DNA of 64,000 bases, from contig JAOTVX010000004.1 of assembly GCA_029863175.1 (NCBI GenBank), forward strand, positions 62,001 to 126,000, read 5' to 3'. The notes beneath the pieces were generated by a model. The model did no database searches. It saw nothing but the letters and a program-made list of their open reading frames with translations, and had not been told where the DNA came from. This document shows positions 11,092 to 19,168 of this stretch, piece after piece. The stretch comes from Betaproteobacteria bacterium (lineage in GTDB: Bacteria > Pseudomonadota > Gammaproteobacteria > Burkholderiales > SG8-41). A program made the translations under genes and the position numbers. Each line of letters begins with the position of its first letter. Position 1 is the first letter of the stretch.

Positions 11092-12327
11092 ATGCCAAGC
11101 CCCAAGAGCCAGAAATCGGGCCGGCCGCACCTGCGGCGCGACAGCCAGAAATGGGTTTTCGACTGGGTGATAAAGGAGACCGGCAAGGTCTTCCACTTCC
11201 AGCCCGACGGGCGCGGGCGCATGCCGCGCAGCGTGCGCAGCCACGACATGATCGCGAAGCACATGGGGCTCGCGGCACGCCGAATCGAGCGGCTGGCGCA
11301 GGCGGAGGCCGAGGCCGGACACCGTGAAACGGCACTGGAGCTCTACTACCAGGCAACGCTGCAGTACCACGACGCGCAGCACGTGGTGTTCGAGACCAAC
11401 GACGAGAAGCGGTTCCTTCATGGCGGTTTGATGCGCTGCTACGGAAAAGTGCGCGAGCTCGCGCCGTACCGCATCGAGCACGTGGACGTCCCCTGGAACG
11501 GCACCGTAGTGTCGGGCAACCTGCACCTCACGCCCGGGGAAGGGCGCAAGCCCCTCGTCTTTTATGTGCCGGGTTGCGACCAGACCAAGGAAGCATGGCC
11601 GCATCCCTACTACAACCAGGCGTTGCAGCGCGGCATGCACGCCTTCTCGTTCGACGGCCCAGGCCAGGGCGAGAGCAACCTGCGCGGCGTGAAGCTTACC
11701 GCGGACAACTACGAGGATGCCGCGAGCGCCGCGATCAGCTACCTGCTGAAGCGCCCAGACGTGGACCCGGAAAAGGTCGGCCTGTACGCGCTCTCCTTCG
11801 GGTCGCACTGGGGTATGCGCATCGCCGCGAAGGAACACCGCATTCGCGCGGTGGCGGCGCCGTGGGCGTCGTACGTGGACAAGTACTACCTGCTCAACGA
11901 GGAGTCGCCGCGCTACAAGCAGCTGTTCGCCTATCTCACGCAGTCCTCGAGCGAAGAAGAACTGGACAGGATCGTGGCGAACATGACGATGGAGGGGCTG
12001 ATGGACAAGATCGGCTGCCCCACGCTGCTGACCACCGGGGAGTACGATCCGCGCGCACCGGTTGAGGAGGTGCTGCGCCTGTTCGACCAGATGAAAGCAC
12101 CCGCGGAACTGTGGCTGATGTCAGACCAGCATCACAACGGCTCGGTCACGGGCGCGGCGCGCAGCTCGGTGTGGGAAGCGGACATCCACGCGTTCGTCTG
12201 CGACTGGCTGCGCGAGCGCTTCAACGGCGTGCCGGTGAAGCACCCGGGAAAGGTGATCTACCTCGAGCCTTCGGGCGCCGGCCCCAATGCGGCCACCGTC
12301 AATCTCAAGCGCCGCTGGTTCGACTGA
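11092..12327 (+). CDS. Alpha/beta hydrolase
   Basis: 411 residues from ATG 11092 (AAAGG about 10 nt upstream). The N-terminal helical region (to about 150) resembles the FrsA/2,6-dihydropseudooxynicotine hydrolase type of cap. The hydrolase core follows: oxyanion region YVPGCDQTKEAW, DGPGQGES, nucleophile elbow ALSFGSHWG (Ser; first Gly of GxSxG replaced by Ala), acid GEYDPRAP and catalytic His in DQHHNGS. It probably hydrolyses an ester or C-C bond of an unknown organic substrate. No operon partner. Confidence 0.85.
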   Translation: MPSPKSQKSGRPHLRRDSQKWVFDWVIKETGKVFHFQPDGRGRMPRSVRSHDMIAKHMGLAARRIERLAQAEAEAGHRETALELYYQATLQYHDAQHVVFETNDEKRFLHGGLMRCYGKVRELAPYRIEHVDVPWNGTVVSGNLHLTPGEGRKPLVFYVPGCDQTKEAWPHPYYNQALQRGMHAFSFDGPGQGESNLRGVKLTADNYEDAASAAISYLLKRPDVDPEKVGLYALSFGSHWGMRIAAKEHRIRAVAAPWASYVDKYYLLNEESPRYKQLFAYLTQSSSEEELDRIVANMTMEGLMDKIGCPTLLTTGEYDPRAPVEEVLRLFDQMKAPAELWLMSDQHHNGSVTGAARSSVWEADIHAFVCDWLRERFNGVPVKHPGKVIYLEPSGAGPNAATVNLKRRWFD

Positions 12328-12441
12328 TCGCCACGCGCTCGCATCGCTGCGGCGATTGCTACTCGCGGATCGCGGGTCGTGAATCGACCCTTCGTTCAGA
12401 CCTTCGGCGATCTGGTCGCATTCAACTCGCACATCCCTATC

Positions 12442-12511
12442 CGAGTAGACGAGGACATTTCTGCCCTCGCCCCTCACAGTGCCGGGCGAGCGCAATTCAC
12501 GCACCCGGTTC
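12442..12511 (-). ncRNA. Group II intron domains V-VI (3' end remnant)
   Basis: Directly downstream of the maturase fragment on the same strand lies a domain V-like hairpin. CCGGG and CCCGG form the basal helix (12508-12504 with 12486-12482) around an inner GCG/CGC helix and a small bulge, and the sequence continues CTGTGAGGGG. A second hairpin with CGAGG/CCTCG arms (domain VI-like, about 12469-12450) leads to CTACTCG near 12442, a common 3' end of bacterial group II introns. The exact 3' boundary is approximate. The intron 5' part is absent, so it cannot splice. Confidence 0.6.
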
Positions 12512-12529
12512 TTCGCCGTACCGTTTCAC

Positions 12530-12742
12530 TCACGAGCCGGTATAGCGATGTACAAGACGCGGCCGAGGTAGAGGTAGGCGCTCGAGGACCCGCTGAAACG
12601 CCGCCCAATCCACTGGGCTATTGTTCGACCTGCGCGGCAACCACTTGCGCCAGCTTCGCCTCACCGGCTCATACAGGTTCGCGAGGCGCTCGAAGTTGCC
12701 GGTTACGCCAAAGTAGGCATTGCCCATCAGATAAGGTCTGCA
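12530..12742 (-). pseudogene. Group II intron reverse transcriptase/maturase, C-terminal fragment
   Basis: About 70 codons remain. The protein reads as the C-terminal X/maturase region: AYFGVTGNFERL, then SWRKWLPRRSNN and LPLPRPRLVHRYTGS before the stop. Intact group II intron proteins are over 400 residues, so the reverse transcriptase domains are missing. An in-frame TAG at 12743-12745 precedes the fragment, and the terminator hairpin of the neighbouring radical SAM gene lies just beyond it. Together with the domain V-VI remnant this is a 5'-truncated, dead intron. Confidence 0.75.
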
Positions 12743-12761
12743 CTACTCGGCATGGACACAC

Positions 12762-12779
12762 ACCCCGCTTCGGCGGGGT
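12762..12779 (-). terminator. Hairpin downstream of the radical SAM gene
   Basis: ACCCCGC and GCGGGGT form a 7-bp stem closed by a stable TTCG tetraloop, 29 bp past the stop at 12808. No U-tract follows on the minus strand (GTGTGTCC), so intrinsic termination would be weak, or the hairpin may only protect the 3' end. Confidence 0.5.
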
Positions 12780-12807
12780 AGGAGAATGAAACGCGCAGCC
12801 GCGGACT

Positions 12808-14445
12808 CTAAGCCCAGTTTCTGCGCTCGATGAAGGTCTGCGGCTCGAGCGGCCGCCCCTCCGGGTAGACCAGGCTCTCGCGGCGCGCCGACCATAGCAG
12901 CAGCGGGCCGACCGCGCGGTCGATGACGCGCGAGAGGACGCCGAATTCGCTTTCCATCTGTATTCGCAGCTCCGCGATCCGCTCGCTGACGCCGCGATTG
13001 GAGTCTCGCAGGTATCGCTCCATGGCCCACAACGCGGCGCCATAGCCCCGCTTGAGGTTGTTGGCTTCAGCGGTCACGCGCGCGCGCACGCGCGCGTTGC
13101 TGTCCTGCCCGTAACGTGTCCAGCCCTCGTACATGGTTCGCATCATTCGGTAGAGGCTGGGGCCGTTGACTTCGTAGTCGCGTTGAAAGGCGAGGTCGAG
13201 CCAGGACTTGGAATCGTCGCGCGCGATGTGCTCGTGCTCGAAATTGAACTTGAGCTGGCCGTGGATATCTGCGAGGTCGATTCCGTTCAACATCCGGCCC
13301 TCGTTTTCCATCTGAGCGTGCAGCGGCGTGCCGGGGATTGGCGTGTACAGCATGAACTGGTGGCAGTCGGCGTCGTGGGCCACGGCGTGCCCGATCTCCT
13401 CGCGCATGTTGTCGGGTTTGTGATGCTCCATCCCGATGATCGTCGAGCCCTGGACGCGGATGCCGTGCGCCTGCAGCTCGCGGGTGAGCGTGACCGTGTC
13501 GGTATGCCTGAGCTTCCTGTAGCCGGCCTGCTCCGACTCGAAGCCCATCCACACCCACGTTACGCCCAGCTCGACGAGCTGCCGCATGTCGTACTTGCGC
13601 AACGCGTTCGCCGACGAGAAGACGTACATCGACCACGCCTTGCCGTGCTTGCTCATCTCGGCGAGCAGCTCGAGCGCGCGTCTCTTGTACAGCAGGAAGT
13701 TCTCGTCCATCATGAAGAACGTGCGCACCTTCAACTGCTTTTCGGCTTTGCACATGACGTCGAACAATTGCTTTCCGGTCTCGTAGAAGTTGACGAACCG
13801 GCCCTTGCCGCCGAAGAACGCCGAGGTCGTGCAGAAATTGCAGCCCATGGGGCAGCCGACCGACGGGATGATCGTCGCGGCCGGATCGCCGCCGCCCCTT
13901 GGCGCCTTGAGGCCCATCAACCGGAAGCCGAATGACGATGCGATGACCGGGTGCTCGATCGGCTGATCGACGGGTTCGCCGAGGAACTCGCGGAACCAGC
14001 GGATGCCCTCGCCTTTGACAATGTGATCGGCTCCGAGGATCCGCTCTATAGCGGGAATGGCGGCGACGTGGCCACCAACGACGACAATCGATTTCGGGGA
14101 GTGCTCCCGCACAAGCCGGCACATCTCGCGCACTTTGCCGACATTCACGATGATCCCGGAAATGCCGACGATGTCGTAGTGATTGGTCTTCAGCTCTTTG
14201 ACGAAGCGTTCGCGCGTGGGAAAGTCGAGCAGCGTCGAGGGAACGGAGATGTTCTCCTGGATCATCATGATGCCCCACGAGCGGTGGTGCATGCGCAGCG
14301 AGAACGGTCCCTGCGCCCGCGTGACCTGGTTGTGATAAAGCTCGAGCGGGTTGATCGCGCGACTGCCGTATTCGTCGTCTTGCGCGAAGGGCTTGAAGAC
14401 AGATGTCAGGAGAACGCGAGCTCGAGTTCCCTTGGGGTGCTGAAT
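12808..14445 (-). CDS. B12-binding-domain radical SAM protein (non-canonical start)
   Basis: The C-terminal 494 residues from ATG 14292 contain a cobalamin-binding half (KTNHYDIVGISGIIVN...VVVGGHVAAIPAIERIL) and a radical SAM core with the cluster motif CPMGCNFCTTS (CxxxCxxC). However, the same frame upstream of 14292 clearly encodes protein (TSVFKPFAQDDEYGSRAINP, LELYHNQVTRAQGPFSLR), so the true N-terminus is further up. That stretch has no ATG, GTG or TTG before an in-frame stop at 14491; ATT at 14445 follows GAGGAG with 6 nt spacing and CTG at 14409 is an alternative. The coordinates use the ATT. Relatives modify cofactors or lipids; the substrate here is unknown. Confidence 0.75.
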   Translation of the reverse strand: MQHPKGTRARVLLTSVFKPFAQDDEYGSRAINPLELYHNQVTRAQGPFSLRMHHRSWGIMMIQENISVPSTLLDFPTRERFVKELKTNHYDIVGISGIIVNVGKVREMCRLVREHSPKSIVVVGGHVAAIPAIERILGADHIVKGEGIRWFREFLGEPVDQPIEHPVIASSFGFRLMGLKAPRGGGDPAATIIPSVGCPMGCNFCTTSAFFGGKGRFVNFYETGKQLFDVMCKAEKQLKVRTFFMMDENFLLYKRRALELLAEMSKHGKAWSMYVFSSANALRKYDMRQLVELGVTWVWMGFESEQAGYRKLRHTDTVTLTRELQAHGIRVQGSTIIGMEHHKPDNMREEIGHAVAHDADCHQFMLYTPIPGTPLHAQMENEGRMLNGIDLADIHGQLKFNFEHEHIARDDSKSWLDLAFQRDYEVNGPSLYRMMRTMYEGWTRYGQDSNARVRARVTAEANNLKRGYGAALWAMERYLRDSNRGVSERIAELRIQMESEFGVLSRVIDRAVGPLLLWSARRESLVYPEGRPLEPQTFIERRNWA

Positions 14446-14585
14446 CGGATGCTCCTCGTCTGACCGTTTTGTTCGCCGCGCGGCATCACGTCAATCATAA
14501 GGGCCGCACAGCGCAAAAGTGTGCGCTGCCACGACCACGGTGTCAAACGGGAGGACGGTGGTTCTGGTTGGACTCGATCTAATAG

Positions 14586-15020
14586 CTGGTCCGCACGATC
14601 GAGTCCGCCGGCACGGCCTTGTGGCGCCGCATCGAGCCGCACTCGCGCCGGTTTCTTCCCGCGGACTCGGCGCCGCGGGCATTCGGTCTCGGGATGGTCT
14701 GGGGCTGGCTGCCGTGCGGCATGGTCTACGCCGCCCTGATCGCGGCGCTTGCGACCGCAGATCTTTGGCACGGTGCGCTGCTCATGCTCGCATTCGGGCT
14801 GGGTACGCTTCCCAACCTGCTCACCATCGGCGCATCATTCGGCTATGTCGCGAGGGTGGCGCGCTCGCGCGCGGTGCGCATGGTGTTCGCCGTTCTGATC
14901 GTCGGCGTCGGTGTCTTCGGAATGGTCAAGGCGACGCAGCCTGTCGCCCATGCTTTCGAGGAGGTGTGCCACGGCGCTCCCGAAGCGCTTGCTCGTCCGG
15001 CTTCCGATAGGGCGAGCTGA
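14586..15020 (+). pseudogene. TauE/SafE-type (cytochrome oxidase-associated) permease, N-terminally truncated
   Basis: The last ~144 residues of a sulfite-exporter TauE/SafE-like membrane protein are present (LWRRIEPHSRRFLPADSAPRAFGLG, WGWLPCGMVYAALIAALA, LGTLPNLLTIG). The family is normally about 230 residues. Two consecutive stops (TAA TAG at 14580-14585) lie immediately upstream and no sequence for the first transmembrane helices is seen, so the 5' half was lost. A short membrane protein from TTG 14619 could still be made, but most likely this is a remnant. Confidence 0.65.
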
Positions 15021-15065
15021 CGCGCGCCAGGTTCAACCTGTCTCCAGGTCGAGAGCGCCGGCTCG

Positions 15066-15770
15066 TCAACAGCGAACCTGCTGGCGGCAAAACTGGCTTA
15101 GCGCAACCACGGCTGTTTGATTCGCGACGCGCTGGTTTGCCTTTGCGGTACCGTAGTCGATCACGAGCTTGAACTGGTATTTTTCGAAAAAAGCGTTGAA
15201 CATCTCGCCGCCCAGCGTGCCGATCGCATAGAGCGCGTCAGTCGCAGCATCGTGCTCGAGGAGGATCGCCGATAGCGGCTGCGGGGCAGGGCCACCGAGG
15301 ACGCGACCGCCCGACGCCGGATCGTATTCGCTGTGCTCGGAGCAGCAATGGATGGTATTCGGTTTCATCGTGGCCGAAGCCGTGGATTGCTCGCGGTAGC
15401 TGATGAAGCTGATCTGCGGCGTGGGGTAAGTCATTTTGTGCGCGCAGATGGCGGAGTAGCCCACGATGGAGCGCTTCGGCCCGACGCCCCCCGTCCACTG
15501 GTATGCCGCGCCGCTTTCAGTCCTGAGGTCCACCTTCGAGCGCGTCGGGTTGCCCAGATTGAGGAGGAAGCAGGGCGTGCTCTCGAACGGGTAGTGGAAG
15601 AGGTAGTTCTTGCCCACGGCGAGCCGCGCCGCCTTGATTGGCGCGCCGTGCGAATCGACGAGCTGCGCGCGCGAGTAAAAGCGTGGTTTCAGGTCCGTTG
15701 CAGCCAGGGCCTCATGCGCGCTTAGCGCGCAGCTGGCGGCGCACGCCTTGATGAAGTCACGTCGCTGCAT
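15066..15770 (-). CDS. Tat-exported Rieske-type iron-sulfur protein
   Basis: 234 residues. The N-terminus MQRRDFIKACAASCALSAHEALA is a twin-arginine-type signal. Rieske-like cluster ligands are visible as SAICAHKMTYPT (C-x-H) and HCCSEHSEYDP (C-x2-H), separated by about 45 residues. The rest does not match the cytochrome bc1 Rieske subunit, and it lies away from any quinol oxidase genes. It probably transfers electrons in the periplasm; partner unknown. A remnant of a TauE/SafE gene lies just downstream, convergent. Confidence 0.75.
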   Translation of the reverse strand: MQRRDFIKACAASCALSAHEALAATDLKPRFYSRAQLVDSHGAPIKAARLAVGKNYLFHYPFESTPCFLLNLGNPTRSKVDLRTESGAAYQWTGGVGPKRSIVGYSAICAHKMTYPTPQISFISYREQSTASATMKPNTIHCCSEHSEYDPASGGRVLGGPAPQPLSAILLEHDAATDALYAIGTLGGEMFNAFFEKYQFKLVIDYGTAKANQRVANQTAVVALSQFCRQQVRC

Positions 15771-15890
15771 ATATCCAATTCTCTGTACAACTCAGGGCGA
15801 ATGTCAACTTTCCTGGTTGCGTGCTGATCCATGAGTCGTGAACGGGGCAATCGAGAATTGGATTACGAACCATGTTCTTCCCGGTCGCCG

Positions 15891-17267
15891 TCAGGCGACC
15901 GTTATTGCGTCGTTCCGGCGCAATCCGAGTTCGGAGGCAAACAACACCTCCATCTCCCGGCGCACGAGTACAGCCTCCGATTCCGGCACTGCCACATCGT
16001 GCCAGGTGACGAGATCTCCCTTCGAAATCCGGCGCGTGACCCGGATTCCGTGGGCAAGGCCGATTGGCAATCCGCTGCAAGCGAGCGAGTCCTGCGCGGT
16101 CATAAGGCGACCCCAAACGGTGTAGCCGCCTTCGCCATCGAGCGTCTCGCCGGCCTTGAGGTCGCGTTTCGCGACGGCAACTGCGTCGCCCCGGAAATCG
16201 TCCGGTGCGCCCGTCGACTCGCCCCGGAGGCCGATGCTCGCGACAGAGATGCCGAGCTCGAGCCCGATCAGGTGATAGGGCTTGTACATCGCGGCATAGT
16301 TGCCGCTGTCATCCGTCAGGAGGCCGTATTCCGCGAAGCAGTGGCGCACGTAGTCCGCATCTGCGGCGAACGTCACATACACGCCCCATCTCAGATCGCG
16401 CGCCACGGGCTGGCCGTCGCGCTCGAGGCTCGACACCACTTCGACCTGGCCGCGGTGATGGAGCTGGCCTCCTTCAGCCGCAGGCCGCAGCACGCGCGGT
16501 AGATCGTCCACTCCGCACGGCGGGAAGGCGAGACCCTGTGGAGCAGGCGCAAGGCCGGTCGCGTTGGCGACCGCCGCCATCTCGATCGCGGACTTGGTGC
16601 CGTCCAGAAAGGAGTTGAACATCTGAGGGTTGAAATCGCCTGCCGCCACCTGCTCTGATGTGAACCCGTAGTGGCTCCAGACTGTCTCCGGCGTGGAGTC
16701 GTGATACGCTGGGAGATACTTCGTGCCCTTTCCGGCGGCGACCACCTCGAAACCGGCCGCGCGCGCCCAGTCTGCCATCTCGCAGATGAGCGCAGGCTGA
16801 TCACCGTACGCGAGCGAGTAGGTGATTCCAGCTTCACGCGCCCGGCGCGCGAGCAGCGGTCCTGCAAGCGCATCGGCCTCGACATTGACCATCACGATGT
16901 GCTTGCCGTGCTGACAGCAGGCGAGCGCATGGCGAATGCCGGCAGCCGGATTGCCGGTTGCCTCGACGACGATCTCTAATGCACCGGCGGCGATGACCGC
17001 CGGTGCATCATCTGTGACAAATGTTGTGCCGCTCCTTTCGGCTTCGGCCAACGAAGCCGCAGCGAACCGCTCCGCGTTCCAACCGACCCGGGCGAGACTT
17101 TCGCGAGCCCTCCGGGGCGAGAGGTCGGCAACCGCCACGACGTGAATCCCCGGCGTGCGCCGGACCTGCGCGAGAAACATCGAGCCGAACTTGCCCGCTC
17201 CGATCAGGAGGATGCGTAGCGGTTTGCCATCGGCGGCGCGTTGCTTCAGGAGCCCGTAGAGATTCAT
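15891..17267 (-). CDS. NAD(P)-dependent oxidoreductase with SAF domain
   Basis: 458 residues. Rossmann nucleotide-binding motif LLIGAGKFGSMF near residue 20, followed by VVEATGNPAAGIRHAL and a homoserine-dehydrogenase-like catalytic middle (YGDQPALICEMADWARAAGFEVVAAGKGTKYLP). The C-terminal part (AVAKRDLKAGETLDGEGGYTVWG) is a SAF domain. This architecture is common in proteobacterial dehydrogenases acting on branched or deoxy sugar-acid-like substrates; the actual substrate is unknown. Single gene. Confidence 0.8.
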   Translation of the reverse strand: MNLYGLLKQRAADGKPLRILLIGAGKFGSMFLAQVRRTPGIHVVAVADLSPRRARESLARVGWNAERFAAASLAEAERSGTTFVTDDAPAVIAAGALEIVVEATGNPAAGIRHALACCQHGKHIVMVNVEADALAGPLLARRAREAGITYSLAYGDQPALICEMADWARAAGFEVVAAGKGTKYLPAYHDSTPETVWSHYGFTSEQVAAGDFNPQMFNSFLDGTKSAIEMAAVANATGLAPAPQGLAFPPCGVDDLPRVLRPAAEGGQLHHRGQVEVVSSLERDGQPVARDLRWGVYVTFAADADYVRHCFAEYGLLTDDSGNYAAMYKPYHLIGLELGISVASIGLRGESTGAPDDFRGDAVAVAKRDLKAGETLDGEGGYTVWGRLMTAQDSLACSGLPIGLAHGIRVTRRISKGDLVTWHDVAVPESEAVLVRREMEVLFASELGLRRNDAITVA

Positions 17268-17352
17268 GGTGGCGCCGTACTCTAAGCCGCCGATTAACGT
17301 TCGTAAATCGTGAAACGTGAATCGTGAATCGGAACGTCAAAAACCTAGTACT

Positions 17353-17524
17353 AACCGCAGATAAACGCAGATAAACACAGATACATCGATAAAAAAATCA
17401 AGAACCGTTTCGCCTTCTGCCATAAGTTTGGTCCGCCGCCGATAGACGCCGATAGACGCCGATCGACGCCGATAGAAACGACCTGCATTCACTTGTACAG
17501 GTTTCGGTCTGCGTTTATCTGCGG
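17353..17524. repeat. Dispersed inverted-arm repeat with 10-bp tandem core
   Basis: The 280-bp gene-free space between the SAF dehydrogenase and DUF411 holds a composite repeat. The left arm (17353-17382) is ACCGCAGATAAACGCAG followed by ATAAACACAGAT; the right arm (17508-17524) is the inverted copy TCTGCGTTTATCTGCGG. Between them, 17438-17476 is an almost perfect 10-bp tandem, GATAGACGCC. The same GCAGATAAACGCAG words recur at 49.65 kb, 49.80 kb and 51.17 kb. Confidence 0.7.
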
Positions 17525-17547
17525 CTAATATTTGATTTTATACGAGC

Positions 17548-17997
17548 TCACCGGCCGTAGCGGGCGTAGACCGTATACCGGCCGTCGGGAAGAACGAGGA
17601 ACACGTCGTACGGCTCGGGGCGCGAGCTCTCCATCCCTGGCGAGCCGCCCGGCATGCCCGCCACGGCCAGTCCCCGCGCTTTCGGCCGCTCGGCGAGAAG
17701 TCTCCTGATCTCTCGCACGGGCACGTGACCTTCGATTGCATAACCCTCGATCACAGCCGTGTGGCAGCCACCGAGCACATCAGGTATGCCGTATTTCGCT
17801 CTATACGACGTGGGTTTATTTACGTTTTCAGGCTTCACACGGAAGCCGTTCGCCCGCAGATGTTCAATCCACGAGCCGCAGCACCCTCAGGTCGGGCTCT
17901 TATAGACGGTGACTGCGGTCGTGTCCGCAGTTTCGGCCGCGCACGCTGCCTGTACCAGCGCCGCACCCACAATGGCTGCTCTCAGAAACGCTCTCAT
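17548..17997 (-). CDS. DUF411 metal-binding protein with in-frame TGA at the first motif cysteine (candidate selenoprotein)
   Basis: 149 codons from ATG 17997, which follows AAAGGAG with 7-nt spacing. The protein has a signal peptide (MRAFLRAAIVGAALVQAACA) and the DUF411 pattern TVYKSPT-x-GCCGSWIEHLRANGF, ending in VLPDGRYTVYARYGR. Family members have Cys at x; here codon 37 (17887-17889) is TGA. The rest is an undisturbed open frame with conserved downstream residues (GGCHTAVIEGYAIEGHVP, AVAGMPGGSPGME). Either this is a single nonsense change from TGC or TGA encodes selenocysteine; a SECIS-like hairpin follows. DUF411 proteins are exported and linked to copper/silver resistance. It is the last gene of the thiol cluster but also has its own FNR-type box upstream. 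Confidence 0.75.
17852..17876 (-). promoter_or_regulatory. SECIS-like hairpin after the DUF411 TGA
   Basis: Ten consecutive pairs (GCUCGUGGAU with AUCUGCGGGC, three of them G-U) enclose the loop UGAAC. The loop begins 21 nt after the TGA and has G at its second position. Bacterial SECIS elements are described as hairpins right after the UGA, with a small apical loop at roughly 16-37 nt and a G among the first two loop bases; this one meets those criteria. Folding was done by eye. Confidence 0.5.
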
Positions 17998-18077
17998 TAA
18001 TTGACTCCTTTGCTTCAAACAAAACATCAGACAGCTCTCAATCTAGACCAACCTAGCAGGCCAGAACTCGCCGGGTA

Positions 18078-18091
18078 CTGACCTATGTCAA
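18078..18091 (-). promoter_or_regulatory. FNR/CRP-family box upstream of DUF411
   Basis: CTGACCTATGTCAA matches TTGAnnnnnnTCAA with one mismatch in the left half as written. Read toward the DUF411 gene, TAGGTT lies 22 bp downstream (18050-18055), the spacing of a class II FNR-type promoter. The start codon is at 17997. It overlaps the 3' untranslated gap after the zinc-ribbon gene. Confidence 0.45.
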
Positions 18092-18102
18092 AACGAACTG
18101 TC

Positions 18103-19104
18103 CTAGCTTTGTTGCGCGGGCGCACCGCACGATGAACAGTAGCGGTTGTCCCGGGCGAGCGCGCTGCCACATTGGGAGCAGAAACCCGCAATCGCCGGTC
18201 GAACCCCAGATGCGGCCCTGCGCCGGCGCCACACCCACCACAACGCTGCCAGACCCAGGCCCACCGTCAAAGCTACCACGATGGTGACAAACACGGTCCA
18301 GGCCGGGTTGCTCTCGAACAATCCCGCGGGCCCGGGGGATTTTGCCGCAGGAGTATTCAGCTTGAGTATTTCCACGGAGGTTCTCGAATCCGGCTTCGCA
18401 TAGCGGATCGCGACGGGCAGCTGTTTTCCCGCTTCGTAGGCGCCGAGGTCCAGCGTCCGGTAAAACAGCCCGTCCGGGCCGGCGGTCCCGGGGCCAAGAT
18501 CCGGCAGGACGGAGACATCGCTCGCCGTCGCAGGCTCCTGAAACCTGACACTCAACCGGTCCACCGCAAGATCGCCTGGCCAAACGTAGGTGTAGGTGCG
18601 CAGGGACGATCCCGTCGCGAGCGCGTCGTAGTACTCGATGTGAAAGAACCGCTGCGGGGCGGTGAATCGCAGCGTGCTGTCATTCCCGGTACTCGTCACC
18701 TCGTGCTGCAAGTTGAAGAGCTCGGATCCAGCGGCGCTGGCGAATGCGACCGCCGACGGGCCGCCGGAGGCTGCGGGTAGGCGCAGCGATACCACGGCAG
18801 GGAGCAGCGTGTCAGGGGACAACTGGGCCTTGAGAATGATAAGCGCGGCCTGACGGTCGTATTCCGGCCAGATATCGATACGCAGGCTCGCAAGACGCGG
18901 GGTCACCTGAGCCGCGTTGCCGGTTGGCGGGGCGGCGGCGAACGCCGGCAAGACCAGGATCGTAAGGACGACCATCCATAATCCGCAGACGAAGGTTGCC
19001 GTAGTGCTGGCTGGCTTGCTCACCCGCTGTGCCGTGTATGTCATGTTCACCTGCCCGGGCGCTGCTGCAACCATCGTTTCGCACGACATAACCGCATTTT
19101 CCAT
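18103..19104 (-). CDS. Exported membrane protein with C-terminal zinc ribbon
   Basis: 333 residues from ATG 19104 (GGAAG nine bases upstream); GTG 19131 is an alternative. An N-terminal signal/anchor helix (about residues 38-55) and a C-terminal transmembrane helix (about 270-292) bound a periplasmic beta-rich domain. After a basic stretch WRRRRAASG the cytoplasmic tail has a zinc ribbon, CSQCGSALARDNRYCSSCG (CxxC...CxxC). Function unknown. It sits in an operon with two CcdA proteins and a TlpA-like thioredoxin, suggesting a link to periplasmic thiol or metal handling. Confidence 0.7.
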   Translation of the reverse strand: MENAVMSCETMVAAAPGQVNMTYTAQRVSKPASTTATFVCGLWMVVLTILVLPAFAAAPPTGNAAQVTPRLASLRIDIWPEYDRQAALIILKAQLSPDTLLPAVVSLRLPAASGGPSAVAFASAAGSELFNLQHEVTSTGNDSTLRFTAPQRFFHIEYYDALATGSSLRTYTYVWPGDLAVDRLSVRFQEPATASDVSVLPDLGPGTAGPDGLFYRTLDLGAYEAGKQLPVAIRYAKPDSRTSVEILKLNTPAAKSPGPAGLFESNPAWTVFVTIVVALTVGLGLAALWWVWRRRRAASGVRPAIAGFCSQCGSALARDNRYCSSCGAPAQQS

Positions 19105-19168
19105 AATAAGTTCTTCCAAAAACGGAGACACTCAACTGCCCCGATAAAGGCGATGACGCGCCGGTCCG

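Noticed and set aside
12379..12789. 136-codon plus-strand frame between the hydrolase and radical SAM genes
   Set aside because: It is antisense to the group II intron remnant, which explains the sequence better.
17438..17476. CRISPR-like array
   Set aside because: The units are contiguous 10-bp repeats without spacers and there are no cas genes.
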